Origin: Gemmatimonadota bacterium | Lineage (GTDB): Bacteria; Gemmatimonadota; Gemmatimonadetes; Gemmatimonadales; GWC2-71-9 | NCBI GenBank assembly: GCA_025350665.1 | Contig: JANXXJ010000221.1 | Coordinates: forward strand, 1-56,121 | Length of the DNA stretch: 56,121 nt | Direction of reading: 5' to 3' | The notes under the pieces: model-generated | What the model was told of the DNA's origin: nothing | The model's input: only the letters and a program-made list of their open reading frames with translations | Database searches by the model: none | Shown: piece by piece, positions 1-9,157 of the stretch | Numbering within the stretch: position 1 is the stretch's first letter | Layout of the letters: each line of letters starts with the position of its first letter | Position numbers and translations under genes: made by a program

Positions 1-2
1 GA

Positions 3-2051
3 GCTATTTACACAAGATTAGGGACACTACCTGGAACAGCCACCACCCAGTACCGGATCGGTACGTCGTACGAGAAGGACCTCGGGATCGAACCGACCAA
101 CAACCTCTGGCGGTTCAGCACCAACCTGAACCTCACCGTCAAGCCGACGCCGAACCTTGACGTGATCTCCACGTTCGGGCTCACTGAGAGCAAGCTGAAC
201 CAGAACTACGAAGGTGGCGGCGGGGTGCTGGTCGAAGCGCTCTTCGGGTCGCCGTCGCTGGTCGGGACGCCGTTCCGCGGCTTCGTCGACTACCCGCCCG
301 AGACCTTGTGGGACAATTTCCAGGCCTCGCAGCGGGTTGGACGTCTGATCAGCAGCGTGCAGTTCAACCACCGGCCGTTTCCCTGGCTCAATCACCGCCT
401 GACGGTCGGCCTCGACATGATCGGTGAAGACAACACCGATCTGGCCCGAGTCCCCAACCAGGCGGCCCGCGAGTTCCTGAGTTCCCCGACCGATCTGGGC
501 GGAGGGAAGTCGGTGTTCCGGAACGACCTCAGCACCACGACGATCGATTACGTGGCGAACGCCAAGGCCACCATCAGCAAGTCGATCACCTCCACGTCCT
601 CGGCCGGGGTCCAGTACTTCCGCCGCCGGCGCTACTTCCTGAGTCTCGCCGGTTCCGGGTTCCCGGCGGCCGGTCTCGAGAACATCAACGCGGCGACCAC
701 CAGCTTCTTCGCCGGCGAAGACCTGATCACCAACGTGACGCTCGGCTCCTTCGTGCAGCAGCAATTCGGGTACAAGAACCGGTTCTTTCTGACCGGGGCG
801 GTGCGCCTTGACGACAACAGCGCCTTCGGCAAGAACTTCAACTACGTGACCTACCCCAAGGTGAGCGCCAGCTGGGTCCTCAATGAGGAGCCGTTCTTCA
901 AGGTCCCCTTCATCTCGAGCCTGCGCCTTCGAGCCGCCTACGGCGAGACCGGCCAGCAGCCCGACGCCTTCGCCTCGCTTCGGACCTATACCCCGGTCAC
1001 CGGCGGCAATGGTGGTGGTGCGGTGACGCCGTCGTCGCCCGGCAATCCGAACCTCCAGCCGGAACGGGGCAAGGAACTCGAGGTCGGCTTCGACGCCTCC
1101 CTCTTGAAGGACCGGCTGTCGGTCGACTTCACCTTCTACGCTCAGAAGACCGTCGGCGGCCTCTTCAATCGGGACGAGGCCCCCTCGACCGGATTCCCGG
1201 GCGCGCTCCTCGTCAACACCGCCAAGGTCCAGAATCGCGGGGTTGAGCTTCAGCTCCGCGGTTCCCCGATCAGCCGGCCCAACTTCAGCTGGGACTTCGC
1301 CTTCAATTTCTCGAAAAACTGGAACAAGGTGCTCGACCTCGGCGGGGTCGATTTCATCAACATCGTGCAGCTGTTCGGAACGCCGCGGGTCGATCAGCGG
1401 CACGCCGTCGGCTATCCGCTTGGCGGCAACTGGGTTCGCCGGGTCGTCAGCGCCCAGCTCGACGCCAACAACCATCCGATTCGGAGCACGTCCCTGTGCG
1501 ACAACGGTCAGGGTGGGACCACGGCCTGCTTCGACGCCAACGGCACCGCGGTCGCGCCCCGGGTCTATGCCGGTCGAACCACCCCGGATCGCGAAGGATC
1601 GTTCCAGACCAGCATTACCCTGATGAAGCGGCTCCAGTTGTTCACGCTGGTGGATTTCAAGCTCGGCGCCTTCATCACCGACAACAAGGCGCGGGCCCAA
1701 TGCCAGATCTTCAAGACCTGTCTCCGCAACTATGACCGAGCCGGCGTCGATCCCGTCATCCTGGCCAATGATGAGTTCGGGTCGACCTTCCGGGCCGAGT
1801 TCATCGAAGACGCCAGTTTTGCCAAGCTCCGCGAGATCTCGGTCAGCTACACGGTCCCGGATCGCCTGGCCCGCTCGTTCCGGGCCTCGACGGCGCGGAT
1901 CACGTTGTCGGCGCGGAACCTCCACACCTGGACCGGGTACAAGGGAATCGATCCCGAGTCGTACTTCGTCGGCGAGCAATACGTCCGGGTGGACCAGGCC
2001 CAGACGCCTCAGCTGGCGCAGTTCAAGACCACCATCAGTCTCACCTTCTAA
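3..2051 (+). CDS. SusC/RagA-family TonB-dependent outer membrane receptor (3' part)
   Basis: C-terminal 682 residues of an outer membrane beta-barrel receptor; the frame is open to the window edge, so the signal peptide and plug lie outside. The sequence shows the alternating aromatic/polar strands of a TonB receptor barrel, a late motif with NPNLQPERGKELEVGFD, and a terminal strand ending in F (TISLTF). The pairing 20 bases upstream of a SusD-type lipoprotein identifies it as the transporter of a SusCD unit, which imports oligomeric nutrients such as glycans or peptides; the substrate cannot be read from the sequence. The first 40-odd bases use AT-rich codons (att, aca, aga, tta, cta) unlike the rest, so the extreme 5' end may be unreliable. 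Confidence 0.9.
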   Translation, partial: AIYTRLGTLPGTATTQYRIGTSYEKDLGIEPTNNLWRFSTNLNLTVKPTPNLDVISTFGLTESKLNQNYEGGGGVLVEALFGSPSLVGTPFRGFVDYPPETLWDNFQASQRVGRLISSVQFNHRPFPWLNHRLTVGLDMIGEDNTDLARVPNQAAREFLSSPTDLGGGKSVFRNDLSTTTIDYVANAKATISKSITSTSSAGVQYFRRRRYFLSLAGSGFPAAGLENINAATTSFFAGEDLITNVTLGSFVQQQFGYKNRFFLTGAVRLDDNSAFGKNFNYVTYPKVSASWVLNEEPFFKVPFISSLRLRAAYGETGQQPDAFASLRTYTPVTGGNGGGAVTPSSPGNPNLQPERGKELEVGFDASLLKDRLSVDFTFYAQKTVGGLFNRDEAPSTGFPGALLVNTAKVQNRGVELQLRGSPISRPNFSWDFAFNFSKNWNKVLDLGGVDFINIVQLFGTPRVDQRHAVGYPLGGNWVRRVVSAQLDANNHPIRSTSLCDNGQGGTTACFDANGTAVAPRVYAGRTTPDREGSFQTSITLMKRLQLFTLVDFKLGAFITDNKARAQCQIFKTCLRNYDRAGVDPVILANDEFGSTFRAEFIEDASFAKLREISVSYTVPDRLARSFRASTARITLSARNLHTWTGYKGIDPESYFVGEQYVRVDQAQTPQLAQFKTTISLTF

Positions 2052-2071
2052 GCGACAGGAGCGATAACGAC

Positions 2072-3337
2072 ATGATGAGTCAATTTCGATTCGAACGCCT
2101 CGCCCTGATCGGCTTGATCGGGCTCAGCGCCGGAACCGTCGGCTGCAGTCTGCTTGACGTGCAGACCCAGACCCAGATCACCGAGGACGCCCTTCAGAAT
2201 CCGGCCAACGCGCAGCTGATCGTCAATGGCGCCGTGTCCGACTTCGAGTGCGCTCTTGGCGCCTACGTCGTCGGCATGGGGCTCTTGTCCGACGAGTTTG
2301 AGAGCGCCGGTGGCGCGGCGCTCTTCTTCGACTGGGACCGGCGGACCCAGGAAGCCAGCAGCGGCACCTACGCCGTCGGCGACTGTCTCGCCAACCAGGT
2401 CTCCCTCGGGACCTATCGGCCGATCTCGACCGCCCGGTACACGGCCGACAATGCGCTGGCGCTGCTCAATGGCTGGACCGACCAGGAGGTCCCCGACCGG
2501 CAGGGCCTGATCGCCACCTCGTTGGCCTACGGCGGATACAGCCGGATCCTGCTCGGCGAAGGCTTCTGTTCGGCCGCCATCGACCTGGGGCCGGAGTTGA
2601 CGCCGGCACAGGTGTTCGCCCAGGCTGAGGCCAAGTTCACCGAGGCCATCGCGGCCGCCGCCGGCAACCCGGATCTCATCCGGATGGCCACGGTGGGCCG
2701 GGCCCGGGCCCGGCTCAACATGGGCAAACTGGCGGAGGCGGGCCAGGACGCTTCGACGATTCCGGTGGGTTTCGTCTGGAACGCGAACTACAATGCCGCG
2801 GCGTTCCGGAGTCAGAATCAGCTCACCAACATGCACTTCCGCACCAACGGCATCATCGTGTCGGCGCCGTTCCGGAACTTGACCTTCGACGGAGTTCCCG
2901 ATCCTCGGCTCAAGGTGGCTGATGCCGGCCGGGCGTCGGCCGATCCGACCCGGCGCCTCTGGCTGACGTCCAAGTACCCGTTGCAGGATTCGCCGATTGC
3001 CCTGGCGACCGGCGTCGAAGCGCAGCTGATCCTGGCCGAGGCCGTTGGCGGGCAGCAGGCCGTCGGTATCATCAACGCGTTGCACACCCGTGTCGGACTG
3101 CCGGCCACGTTCGCGAGCACCGACCCCACGGCGATCAAGAATCAGATCATTGATGAACGCCGCCGCGAATTCTTCGCCGACGGCCATCGCTCCTATGACA
3201 TTCTCCGCTACAACCTTCCACTCAATCCGCCGGCGGGCACCGTGCATCCGCAGGGCGGAACGTACGGCGCTCAGCGTTGTCTTCCGCTCCCGGATATCGA
3301 GCGGAACAACAATCCCAATCTGAGCGTCAGTCGGTAA
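2072..3337 (+). CDS. RagB/SusD-family outer membrane lipoprotein
   Basis: 421 residues. The N-terminus is a lipoprotein signal: basic residues, a hydrophobic stretch and a lipobox TVGC with the acylated cysteine at residue 25. The body is SusD-like: helical TPR-type segments, and a C-terminal part with IIDERRREFFADGHRSYDIL, the RRxEfxxEGxRxxDlxR signature of RagB/SusD proteins. It would act as the surface lid over the SusC barrel, capturing ligand. An AGGAG site lies upstream; ATG codons at 2072 and 2075 are both possible starts. At 421 residues it is shorter than the usual 500 or so, as in many gemmatimonad-type SusD proteins. A GC-rich hairpin follows the stop. Confidence 0.9.
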   Translation: MMSQFRFERLALIGLIGLSAGTVGCSLLDVQTQTQITEDALQNPANAQLIVNGAVSDFECALGAYVVGMGLLSDEFESAGGAALFFDWDRRTQEASSGTYAVGDCLANQVSLGTYRPISTARYTADNALALLNGWTDQEVPDRQGLIATSLAYGGYSRILLGEGFCSAAIDLGPELTPAQVFAQAEAKFTEAIAAAAGNPDLIRMATVGRARARLNMGKLAEAGQDASTIPVGFVWNANYNAAAFRSQNQLTNMHFRTNGIIVSAPFRNLTFDGVPDPRLKVADAGRASADPTRRLWLTSKYPLQDSPIALATGVEAQLILAEAVGGQQAVGIINALHTRVGLPATFASTDPTAIKNQIIDERRREFFADGHRSYDILRYNLPLNPPAGTVHPQGGTYGAQRCLPLPDIERNNNPNLSVSR

Positions 3338-3343
3338 ACAAGG

Positions 3344-3372
3344 CCGGGGTCCGTCATGGTGACGGGCCCCGG
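3344..3372. terminator. Hairpin after the SusD gene
   Basis: A 13-bp stem (3344-3356 with 3360-3372, one G-T wobble) around a TGG loop, starting 6 bases after the SusD stop. No T-run follows. It most likely ends or stabilises the SusCD transcript in this convergent gap. Confidence 0.55.
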
Positions 3373-3408
3373 CATCACCGCCTCAGGTGGTGGACGATTC
3401 CCTTTGAT

Positions 3409-3428
3409 GGGCGTCCTTCCAGACGCCC
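3409..3428 (-). terminator. Hairpin directly after the VOC gene
   Basis: A 7-bp stem GGGCGTC (3409-3415) with GACGCCC (3422-3428), loop of 6, lying immediately beyond the stop codon of the minus-strand VOC gene. No U-tract is present, so factor-independent termination is uncertain. Confidence 0.4.
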
Positions 3429-4283
3429 TCAGCGGGCCCTGAATTCGACTACCATGCCGGCCGCCGAGGCTGCCGCAACCGTGATCCTGCCGTCAGCCGA
3501 CTCAAAGGCTGTCCGGTTCGACTCCAGAACGCTCCGGCAACGTCCCAAGTCGGTCACGGCGAATTCGATCCCAATCCCATACCCGCCCAGCAGACCGCAC
3601 CAGGCCGGCGCGGCGCCGCCGTAGCGGCGCTCGACGCCCGCGGGGTCGAGAATCTCGAGCTGCTCCCCCCGCGGGGTGACGAAGAGCACCCGCTCCCGGC
3701 TCCGTTCCGCCGGCGCCCCGCCAAACATCGTGGCGAGGTAGTCGGCTTGGGCTCCGGGATCGTCCGCCACGTAGGTCAGGCTCAGCACGTCGGTGGCGCC
3801 GTTCGGGTGGCGCTGCCAGGCCGGTATGAAGATCGTCTCGGGCTTGTAGTGGTGCGACAGGAACAGGGTGAGATAGCGGTACCGCTCTTCGCGCCAGACG
3901 TAGAAACAGTGGCTGTCGGTCTCGTCGGTCCCGCCGTCCGGCATCGGGACTTTCCGCCGGGCATTGATGATTGAATCGGGCGTGAGACCCTGCGCCGCGA
4001 TCGACGCCCGGTCGCCGGAAAGGTCGTCGGAGGTGAGGCTCACGATGGCCATCCCGTCGCCGCACTGGAACCGGGGCATCATCTTGTCGCGGAGCAGGGG
4101 GATGGACCGGTCGAGGTCGGCCACGATTTCGTAATAGCTGTGGCCCAGCTGGAAGACCCGGTTGCAGGAACCGATTTCGATGTGTCGGGCCACCGGGAGG
4201 AGATGGAAGCCGAGTTGCTCGAAGGCGGTGCCGGCCCGGTCGAGATCGCGGACGGCGTGGGCGAAGTGGTCGAGGGAGCGCAT
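3429..4283 (-). CDS. VOC/glyoxalase-like domain protein
   Basis: 284 residues, no signal peptide. The start MRSLDHFAHAVRDLDRA is the typical first strand and helix of a vicinal-oxygen-chelate module, with His6 at the usual metal-ligand position; a second module runs from about residue 150 (LSLTYVADDPGAQADYL) to the end. The spacing fits the Glyoxalase_3-type group (a long protein with two linked modules). VOC enzymes act on small molecules through a metal-bound intermediate; the substrate is not predictable here. It is divergent from the amidohydrolase operon across a 50-base, locally AT-rich gap that must hold both promoters. Confidence 0.8.
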   Translation of the reverse strand: MRSLDHFAHAVRDLDRAGTAFEQLGFHLLPVARHIEIGSCNRVFQLGHSYYEIVADLDRSIPLLRDKMMPRFQCGDGMAIVSLTSDDLSGDRASIAAQGLTPDSIINARRKVPMPDGGTDETDSHCFYVWREERYRYLTLFLSHHYKPETIFIPAWQRHPNGATDVLSLTYVADDPGAQADYLATMFGGAPAERSRERVLFVTPRGEQLEILDPAGVERRYGGAAPAWCGLLGGYGIGIEFAVTDLGRCRSVLESNRTAFESADGRITVAAASAAGMVVEFRAR

Positions 4284-4333
4284 CTGGTCCTCTCTTGATA
4301 ACTTAACGTCGTGTAGTCATCCCGCGAGGCCCC

Positions 4334-5644
4334 ATGCCGGTACTGTTCGCCTTCCTGTTGGTGCTCCAGGCCGCCGCCCCCACGGCCGTGGTGCACGTTC
4401 GGCTGATCGACGGCCGGGGGGCGGCCCCGGTCGAAAACGCCACGGTCGTCATTCGCGGTGACCGAATCGCCGCCGCCGGACCGGCGGCCGAGGTGAAGGT
4501 CCCCGCGGGCGCGCGGATCGTAGAGGGGCGCGGGATGTCGCTTCTCCCTGGCCTCGCCGACATGCACACCCACCTGAGCGGCGGCTGGGACGGGGAATCC
4601 TCCGACTATCTGGGCAACCGCCTCACGATGGCCGCCCTGCTCTACAACGGCGTCACGACCGTGCTCGATCCGGGTGACATTACCTCCTACGTCAAACAAC
4701 TCCGCGACGAAATCCGGGGGGGCCGGTTGGCCGGACCGCGGATCTACTACACTGGCCTCGTGCTCGACGGCGCCAAACCGGTCTGGCCCGACATCTCCGG
4801 TGCCATCGCCACGACGGATCAGGTCGGCCACTTTGTCCACCAGATGAAGCAGGCCGACGCCACGTTTATCAAGGCGTACGGCGGTCTGTCGACCGACATG
4901 GTGAAAGCCGTGGTCGACGCGGCGGCGCGAGACTCGATCCGCGTCATCGCCGACGTGTGGCAGCGGAACGGCACCCTGGCCGATGCTCAGACCGGGATCG
5001 CGGCCTTCGCCCACGCCGCCAGCCTCCCGATGACGGATGAAACCATCCGCTACATGGCCGATCACGGCACCGCGACGATCACGACCCTCGCGGTGTACGA
5101 GAGCTTTGCCCGGCGCCGGTTCAAGGACATGAGTTTCCTCGACCAGCCGCTGCTCAAGGACATTCTGACCCCGACCTACATTCGCCAGATTCGCGCGCAT
5201 GGGACCACCTCGGATGCGGGGATCGACACGGCCCGGATCGCCCGCGGGCTCTCCACCGGGCAGAGCAATGTGAAGCGGATGTTCGCCGCCGGGATCCTCC
5301 TCGCCGCCGGGACCGACGCGCCCTACCCGGGCGACTACTACGGCGAAGGGCTCCAGCGGGAACTGGAGTTGCTGGTGGAAGCAGGACTGAAGCCGCTCGA
5401 CGTGATCTCCCTCGCCACCCGGAACGCGGCCCGCCTGGTGCGCGCCGACAGCGAATGGGGCACGGTCGAGCCCGGCAAGATCGCCGACCTGTTGCTGGTC
5501 CGCGGCGATCCCTCGACCAGGATCAGCGACACCCGCAACATCGTGATGGTGATCCAGGGCGGCCGTGTGATCGACCGGGCCGCCCTTCGCTACGACCCGC
5601 GCCGCGATCCGGATTATCATCCGGTCGTGCTGCGCCCCCACTAG
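4334..5644 (+). CDS. Secreted amidohydrolase family protein
   Basis: 436 residues. A short hydrophobic N-terminus (LFAFLLVLQAAAP) looks like a signal peptide. The fold is the metal-dependent amidohydrolase barrel: an N-terminal beta sandwich, then PGLADMHTHL with metal ligands His78 and His80, a lysine in TFIKAYGG, and the late catalytic Asp in GTDAPYPG. The C-terminus (GTVEPGKIADLLLVRGDP) is the imidazolonepropionase-like ending. It hydrolyses an amide, lactam or related bond outside the cytoplasm; the substrate is unknown. First gene of a probable operon with the quinone oxidoreductase (18 bases on) and acyl-CoA synthetase. Confidence 0.85.
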   Translation: MPVLFAFLLVLQAAAPTAVVHVRLIDGRGAAPVENATVVIRGDRIAAAGPAAEVKVPAGARIVEGRGMSLLPGLADMHTHLSGGWDGESSDYLGNRLTMAALLYNGVTTVLDPGDITSYVKQLRDEIRGGRLAGPRIYYTGLVLDGAKPVWPDISGAIATTDQVGHFVHQMKQADATFIKAYGGLSTDMVKAVVDAAARDSIRVIADVWQRNGTLADAQTGIAAFAHAASLPMTDETIRYMADHGTATITTLAVYESFARRRFKDMSFLDQPLLKDILTPTYIRQIRAHGTTSDAGIDTARIARGLSTGQSNVKRMFAAGILLAAGTDAPYPGDYYGEGLQRELELLVEAGLKPLDVISLATRNAARLVRADSEWGTVEPGKIADLLLVRGDPSTRISDTRNIVMVIQGGRVIDRAALRYDPRRDPDYHPVVLRPH

Positions 5645-5662
5645 CATCCCAGGAGTCCCCCA

Positions 5663-6673
5663 GTGCGAGCTGTTCAGACCGTCGCGCATGGCGACCGGAG
5701 CCAGCTGGTCTATCGAACCGATGTGCCCGATCCCGTGGCCGGCCCCGACGACGTGATCGTCAAGGTGGCTGCCACCGCGGTGAACTTCCACGACATCTTC
5801 ACCCGGCGCGGCATGCCGGGCATCAGGATTCCCCTTCCGGTGATCGTCGGCTCCGACATCGCGGGCACGGTCCACACCCTGGGCGCCAACGTGAAGGGCT
5901 GGTCGGTGGGCGACCGGGTGCTGGTGGATCCGGTGTCCCGCGATGGAGCCCATTTCGGGATGCTGGGCGAAGTGGCCGACGGTGGCCGGGCCGAGCTGTG
6001 CCGGGTGGCGTCGTATCAGCTGATCCGCGTGCCGGAGCAGGTGACGCTCGAGCAGGCCGCGTCGCTGCCGCTAGCCTATGGCACCGCCTACCGGATGATG
6101 ACCACGCGGGGGCGAGTGTCGAAGGGCGAGAAGGTCCTGATCCTGGGCGCCAGCGGCGGCGTGGGCGTCGCCTGCGTGCAGCTGGCCCGGATGCTGGGGG
6201 CCGAAGTGGTGGCCTGCGCCAGTTCCACGTCCAAGGCGGACCGGCTCAAGGCCCTCGGCGCCGACCACGTGGTCAACTACTCCGAGGTGAAGTTCGTCGA
6301 CGCCGTGCGGCAGATCTACGGCAAGCCGAAGATTACCGGTGGCGGCGGCGTGGACGTGGCGGTCAACTTCACCGGCGGCGATACCTGGATCGATACCCAG
6401 AAATCGGTCCGGCTGGGCGGACGGATTCTCACCTGCGGCGCCACCGCCGGGTACAATTTGACCACCGACGCCCGGTATCTGTGGACTTACGAACACGAGA
6501 TGATCGGATCGAACGGCTGGACGCCCGAGGGACTGGCCGCGTTGATGGGCCTGATCGCGGCCGGGCGCCTCACGCCGGAGATCGACAAGGTCCTGCCGCT
6601 CGAGGAGACCGCCGAAGCGGAGCGGCTGCTCGAGGACCGTGAAGTCGTCGGCAAAGTCCTGATCAAGCCGTAA
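5663..6673 (+). CDS. Quinone oxidoreductase-like MDR protein
   Basis: 336 residues, GTG start chosen because AGGAG sits 7 bases upstream. A medium-chain dehydrogenase/reductase: an N-terminal GroES-like domain (VKVAATAVNFHDIFTRRG) and a Rossmann domain with the nucleotide loop GASGGVGVACVQLA. The structural-zinc cysteine cluster is absent, which points to the NADPH:quinone/enoyl reductase branch rather than zinc alcohol dehydrogenases. It ends 9 bases before the acyl-CoA synthetase, so the two are probably co-transcribed and may act on the same acyl or enoyl compound; that link is inferred. Confidence 0.85.
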   Translation: MRAVQTVAHGDRSQLVYRTDVPDPVAGPDDVIVKVAATAVNFHDIFTRRGMPGIRIPLPVIVGSDIAGTVHTLGANVKGWSVGDRVLVDPVSRDGAHFGMLGEVADGGRAELCRVASYQLIRVPEQVTLEQAASLPLAYGTAYRMMTTRGRVSKGEKVLILGASGGVGVACVQLARMLGAEVVACASSTSKADRLKALGADHVVNYSEVKFVDAVRQIYGKPKITGGGGVDVAVNFTGGDTWIDTQKSVRLGGRILTCGATAGYNLTTDARYLWTYEHEMIGSNGWTPEGLAALMGLIAAGRLTPEIDKVLPLEETAEAERLLEDREVVGKVLIKP

Positions 6674-6682
6674 CGGAGCCCG

Positions 6683-8194
6683 ATGCTCGACCGCACCAAT
6701 CTCGGCGATCTCGTTCCCCACGAGGCGCCGGACCACCCGATCCTCATCGACCTGCGGGATCCCGCGGCGCCGCGCCGCTGGACCACGGGGGAGTTCGATC
6801 GGGCCGCCAATGCGGTGGCGCGCGGCCTCCTCCGCCGCGGATTCAAGCCCGGGGATCGGATCGCCGTGATTGCCGAGAACCGAGCCGAGTATCTGCTGGC
6901 GTATTTCGGCACGATGCGCGCCGGACTGGTGTCCGCTCCGGTCAACTTCAAGCTCCCCAAGGACACCGTCTCCTACATCTTCGAGGATGCCGAGATCAAG
7001 GCGGCGTTCGTCGACCGGGCCCGGCGGCAATTCGTTCCGTCCGGTGTGCCGGTCTTCGATTTTGACGATGGCTCCTACGACGCGCTCCTCGATCCCGGGC
7101 CCTTCGACTCGGTGGTTCCCGGCCCGGGCCAGCTGGCCAAGGTGCTCTACACGTCGGGGTCGACCGGCCGGCCCAAGGGCGTACCGCTCCCGCACGCGGG
7201 CCAGCTCTGGGCCCTGGCCAAGTATTTCAATGGCGCCGATGACGAGGGGGGCGGGCGGACGGACCTCACGCTCGTCGTCGCTCCGACCTATCACAAGAAC
7301 GGGTTGTTCTTCTCGATGATGGCCATCTCCAACCAGATCGCCATCGTCAGCCTCCCGAAGTTCGATGCCCGGCGCTATCTCGAAACGGTGGCGGAATACC
7401 GCTGCACGATTCTCACCGGCATTCCGACGATGTTTGCGTTGATCGCCCGCGAACGGGATCTGCTGGCGTCACTCGACCTGAGTTCGGTGCGGCTCGTGAC
7501 GATCGGATCGGCCCCGCTCACGGATGCCTTGCTGGCACAGGTGAAAGGAATCTTTCCCGGCGCCGTGGTGCTGAACGGCTACGGTACGACCGAGGCCGGG
7601 CCCTGCGCCTTCGGGCCCCATCCCCGCGGCCTCGAGCGCCCGCCGCTGGCGCTCGGCTTCCCGTTCGTGGACATCGAGTGGCGCCTGGTGGATGGACCGT
7701 CGGCCGATCAGGGTGCGTTCGAAATCAAGACGCCGGCGTTGATGCCGGGCTACCTCAACCTGCCGGACAAGACCGCCGAACGGATCAGGGATGGCTGGTA
7801 CGCCACCGGCGACGTGATGCGTCACGACGCGGAGGGCTTCTTCTATTTCGTGGGCCGGGTCGACGACATGTTCATCTGCGGGGGCGAGAACGTCTATCCC
7901 GGCGAGGTGGAGAAACTGATCGAACGCTGTCCCGGGGTGGCCCAGGCCGCCGTGGTGCCGGTACCCGACGAGATCAAGGGACAGATCCCGGTGGCGTTCG
8001 TGGTCCGGACGCCGGGCGCCGCACCCACCGAGCAGGCCATCAAGGAGTTCTCACTCGCGAACGGTCCGGCCTACGCCCATCCGCGGCTGGTGCTCTTTAC
8101 CGATACGATTCCGGTGGCCAGCACCCACAAGGTCGATCGGCGGGTCCTGATCGAGGAGGCCACCCGGGCGGTACGCGAAACCGGCCGGCGCTGA
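6683..8194 (+). CDS. AMP-dependent acyl-CoA synthetase/ligase
   Basis: 503 residues, ANL superfamily. Motifs in order: the phosphate loop YTSGSTGRPKG near residue 156, NGYGTTEAG, the hinge region YATGDVMRHDAEGF, and GRVDDMFICGGENVYPGEVE, with the late catalytic Lys region ASTHKVDRR. It activates a carboxylic acid to an acyl adenylate and then a CoA thioester. The size and motifs fit medium/long-chain or aromatic acid CoA ligases; the acid is not identifiable. Third gene of the operon with the amidohydrolase and quinone oxidoreductase: amide hydrolysis releasing an acid that is then CoA-activated is a plausible but unproven theme. Confidence 0.9.
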   Translation: MLDRTNLGDLVPHEAPDHPILIDLRDPAAPRRWTTGEFDRAANAVARGLLRRGFKPGDRIAVIAENRAEYLLAYFGTMRAGLVSAPVNFKLPKDTVSYIFEDAEIKAAFVDRARRQFVPSGVPVFDFDDGSYDALLDPGPFDSVVPGPGQLAKVLYTSGSTGRPKGVPLPHAGQLWALAKYFNGADDEGGGRTDLTLVVAPTYHKNGLFFSMMAISNQIAIVSLPKFDARRYLETVAEYRCTILTGIPTMFALIARERDLLASLDLSSVRLVTIGSAPLTDALLAQVKGIFPGAVVLNGYGTTEAGPCAFGPHPRGLERPPLALGFPFVDIEWRLVDGPSADQGAFEIKTPALMPGYLNLPDKTAERIRDGWYATGDVMRHDAEGFFYFVGRVDDMFICGGENVYPGEVEKLIERCPGVAQAAVVPVPDEIKGQIPVAFVVRTPGAAPTEQAIKEFSLANGPAYAHPRLVLFTDTIPVASTHKVDRRVLIEEATRAVRETGRR

Positions 8195-8299
8195 CGCCGG
8201 GCTGCCGGCTACGCACCAAGGCCTCCGGAAGGGTTGAGGGGAGCCGACCTGGGAAGGATGCCTCACCGACCGGGAAAGCCGCGGGGCGCGCTGGCTGCC

Positions 8300-9112
8300 T
8301 CAGGGGAACAGCTGATTGATCGTGCCGAATTGCACCGCCTCGCCGAGCCGGGTGAAGGTGCCCTGGTCGGCGATCTCGTTGGCGGCGGCGATGAATCCGG
8401 TCCAGGCGGCCCGGGCCAGCGCGCCGCCGACGCTGATCCGCCTGACGCCGACCCCGGCGAGTTCTCCCACGGTGGTGAACCCGCCTCCCACCAGCACGTT
8501 GACCGGCTTCGGGGCCACGGCACGAACCACCGCCGTGATGTCTGCGAGATCCCGCAGGCCGGGGGCGTAGAGACAGTCGGCGCCGGCCTCGGCGAACGCC
8601 GCCAGGCGCCGGATGGTTTCGGCGAGATCCGGCCGGCCGGTGATGAAACCCTCCGAACGCGCCGTGAGCAGGACGCCCGTCCCGCTGCGGTCGATCGCCG
8701 CGCGGGCCGCCCGGACGCGGTCCACCGCGAGGGCGAAATCGAACAGCGGGCTCGCGGCGTCGCCGGTGGAATCTTCGATCGACAGTCCCGCGATGCCGGT
8801 CGTCACGGCCCGGGCGACGTTCGCGCCGACCGCGTCGGGTTCGACGGCGAAGCCGCCCTCGAAATCCGCGGTGACCGGGATCAGGACGGCGGCACTCACC
8901 GCCGCAACGTGGGCGAGCGCCTCGTCGAGCGTGACACGGTTGTCGGGCCGGCCTAACGACCAGGCAAAGCCCGAGCTGGTGGTGGCGAGGGCGGGGAAGC
9001 CCAGCCGGGCCAGCAGGCGGGCGCTGCCGGCGTCCCAGGGGTTCGGGATGACGAAGCATCCGGACTCGTGGAGGCGGCGAAAGATCTGGACCGGGGTGGA
9101 TTTCATGGTCAT
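8300..9112 (-). CDS. Isocitrate lyase/PEP mutase family protein
   Basis: 270 residues, cytoplasmic. Starts with the family's FVIPNPWDAGSARLLARLGF segment and continues with ALATTSSGFAWSLGRPD, the metal-binding VTADFEGGF, and GIAGLSIEDSTGD. The catalytic KKCGH loop of isocitrate lyase is missing; the short PNPWD form is typical of a large, mostly uncharacterised group related to oxaloacetate hydrolase and carboxyvinyl-carboxyphosphonate mutase. It probably makes or breaks a C-C or P-C bond next to a 2-oxo acid. The start could also be the ATG two codons later. Single gene, divergent from the glycosyltransferase. Confidence 0.8.
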   Translation of the reverse strand: MTMKSTPVQIFRRLHESGCFVIPNPWDAGSARLLARLGFPALATTSSGFAWSLGRPDNRVTLDEALAHVAAVSAAVLIPVTADFEGGFAVEPDAVGANVARAVTTGIAGLSIEDSTGDAASPLFDFALAVDRVRAARAAIDRSGTGVLLTARSEGFITGRPDLAETIRRLAAFAEAGADCLYAPGLRDLADITAVVRAVAPKPVNVLVGGGFTTVGELAGVGVRRISVGGALARAAWTGFIAAANEIADQGTFTRLGEAVQFGTINQLFP

Positions 9113-9121
9113 GGCGGAAGG

Positions 9122-9127
9122 TATATT
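9122..9127 (+). promoter_or_regulatory. Possible -10 element (TATATT)
   Basis: TATATT in the 45-base divergent gap, 30 bases before the glycosyltransferase ATG. The same hexamer occurs before the small gene at 55219. No clear -35 partner is visible. Confidence 0.35.
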
Positions 9128-9157
9128 GAGACCGTCTCATTTGGCATCGACGACAGC

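Noticed and set aside
27-1979. Long open frame on the minus strand
   Set aside because: Antisense of the SusC-like gene; sequence is Arg/Gly/Glu-rich without domain features, as expected from GC-rich third positions. Similar long mirror frames at 4079-5953, 6071-7294, 11064-12701 and 32165-34660 were rejected for the same reason.
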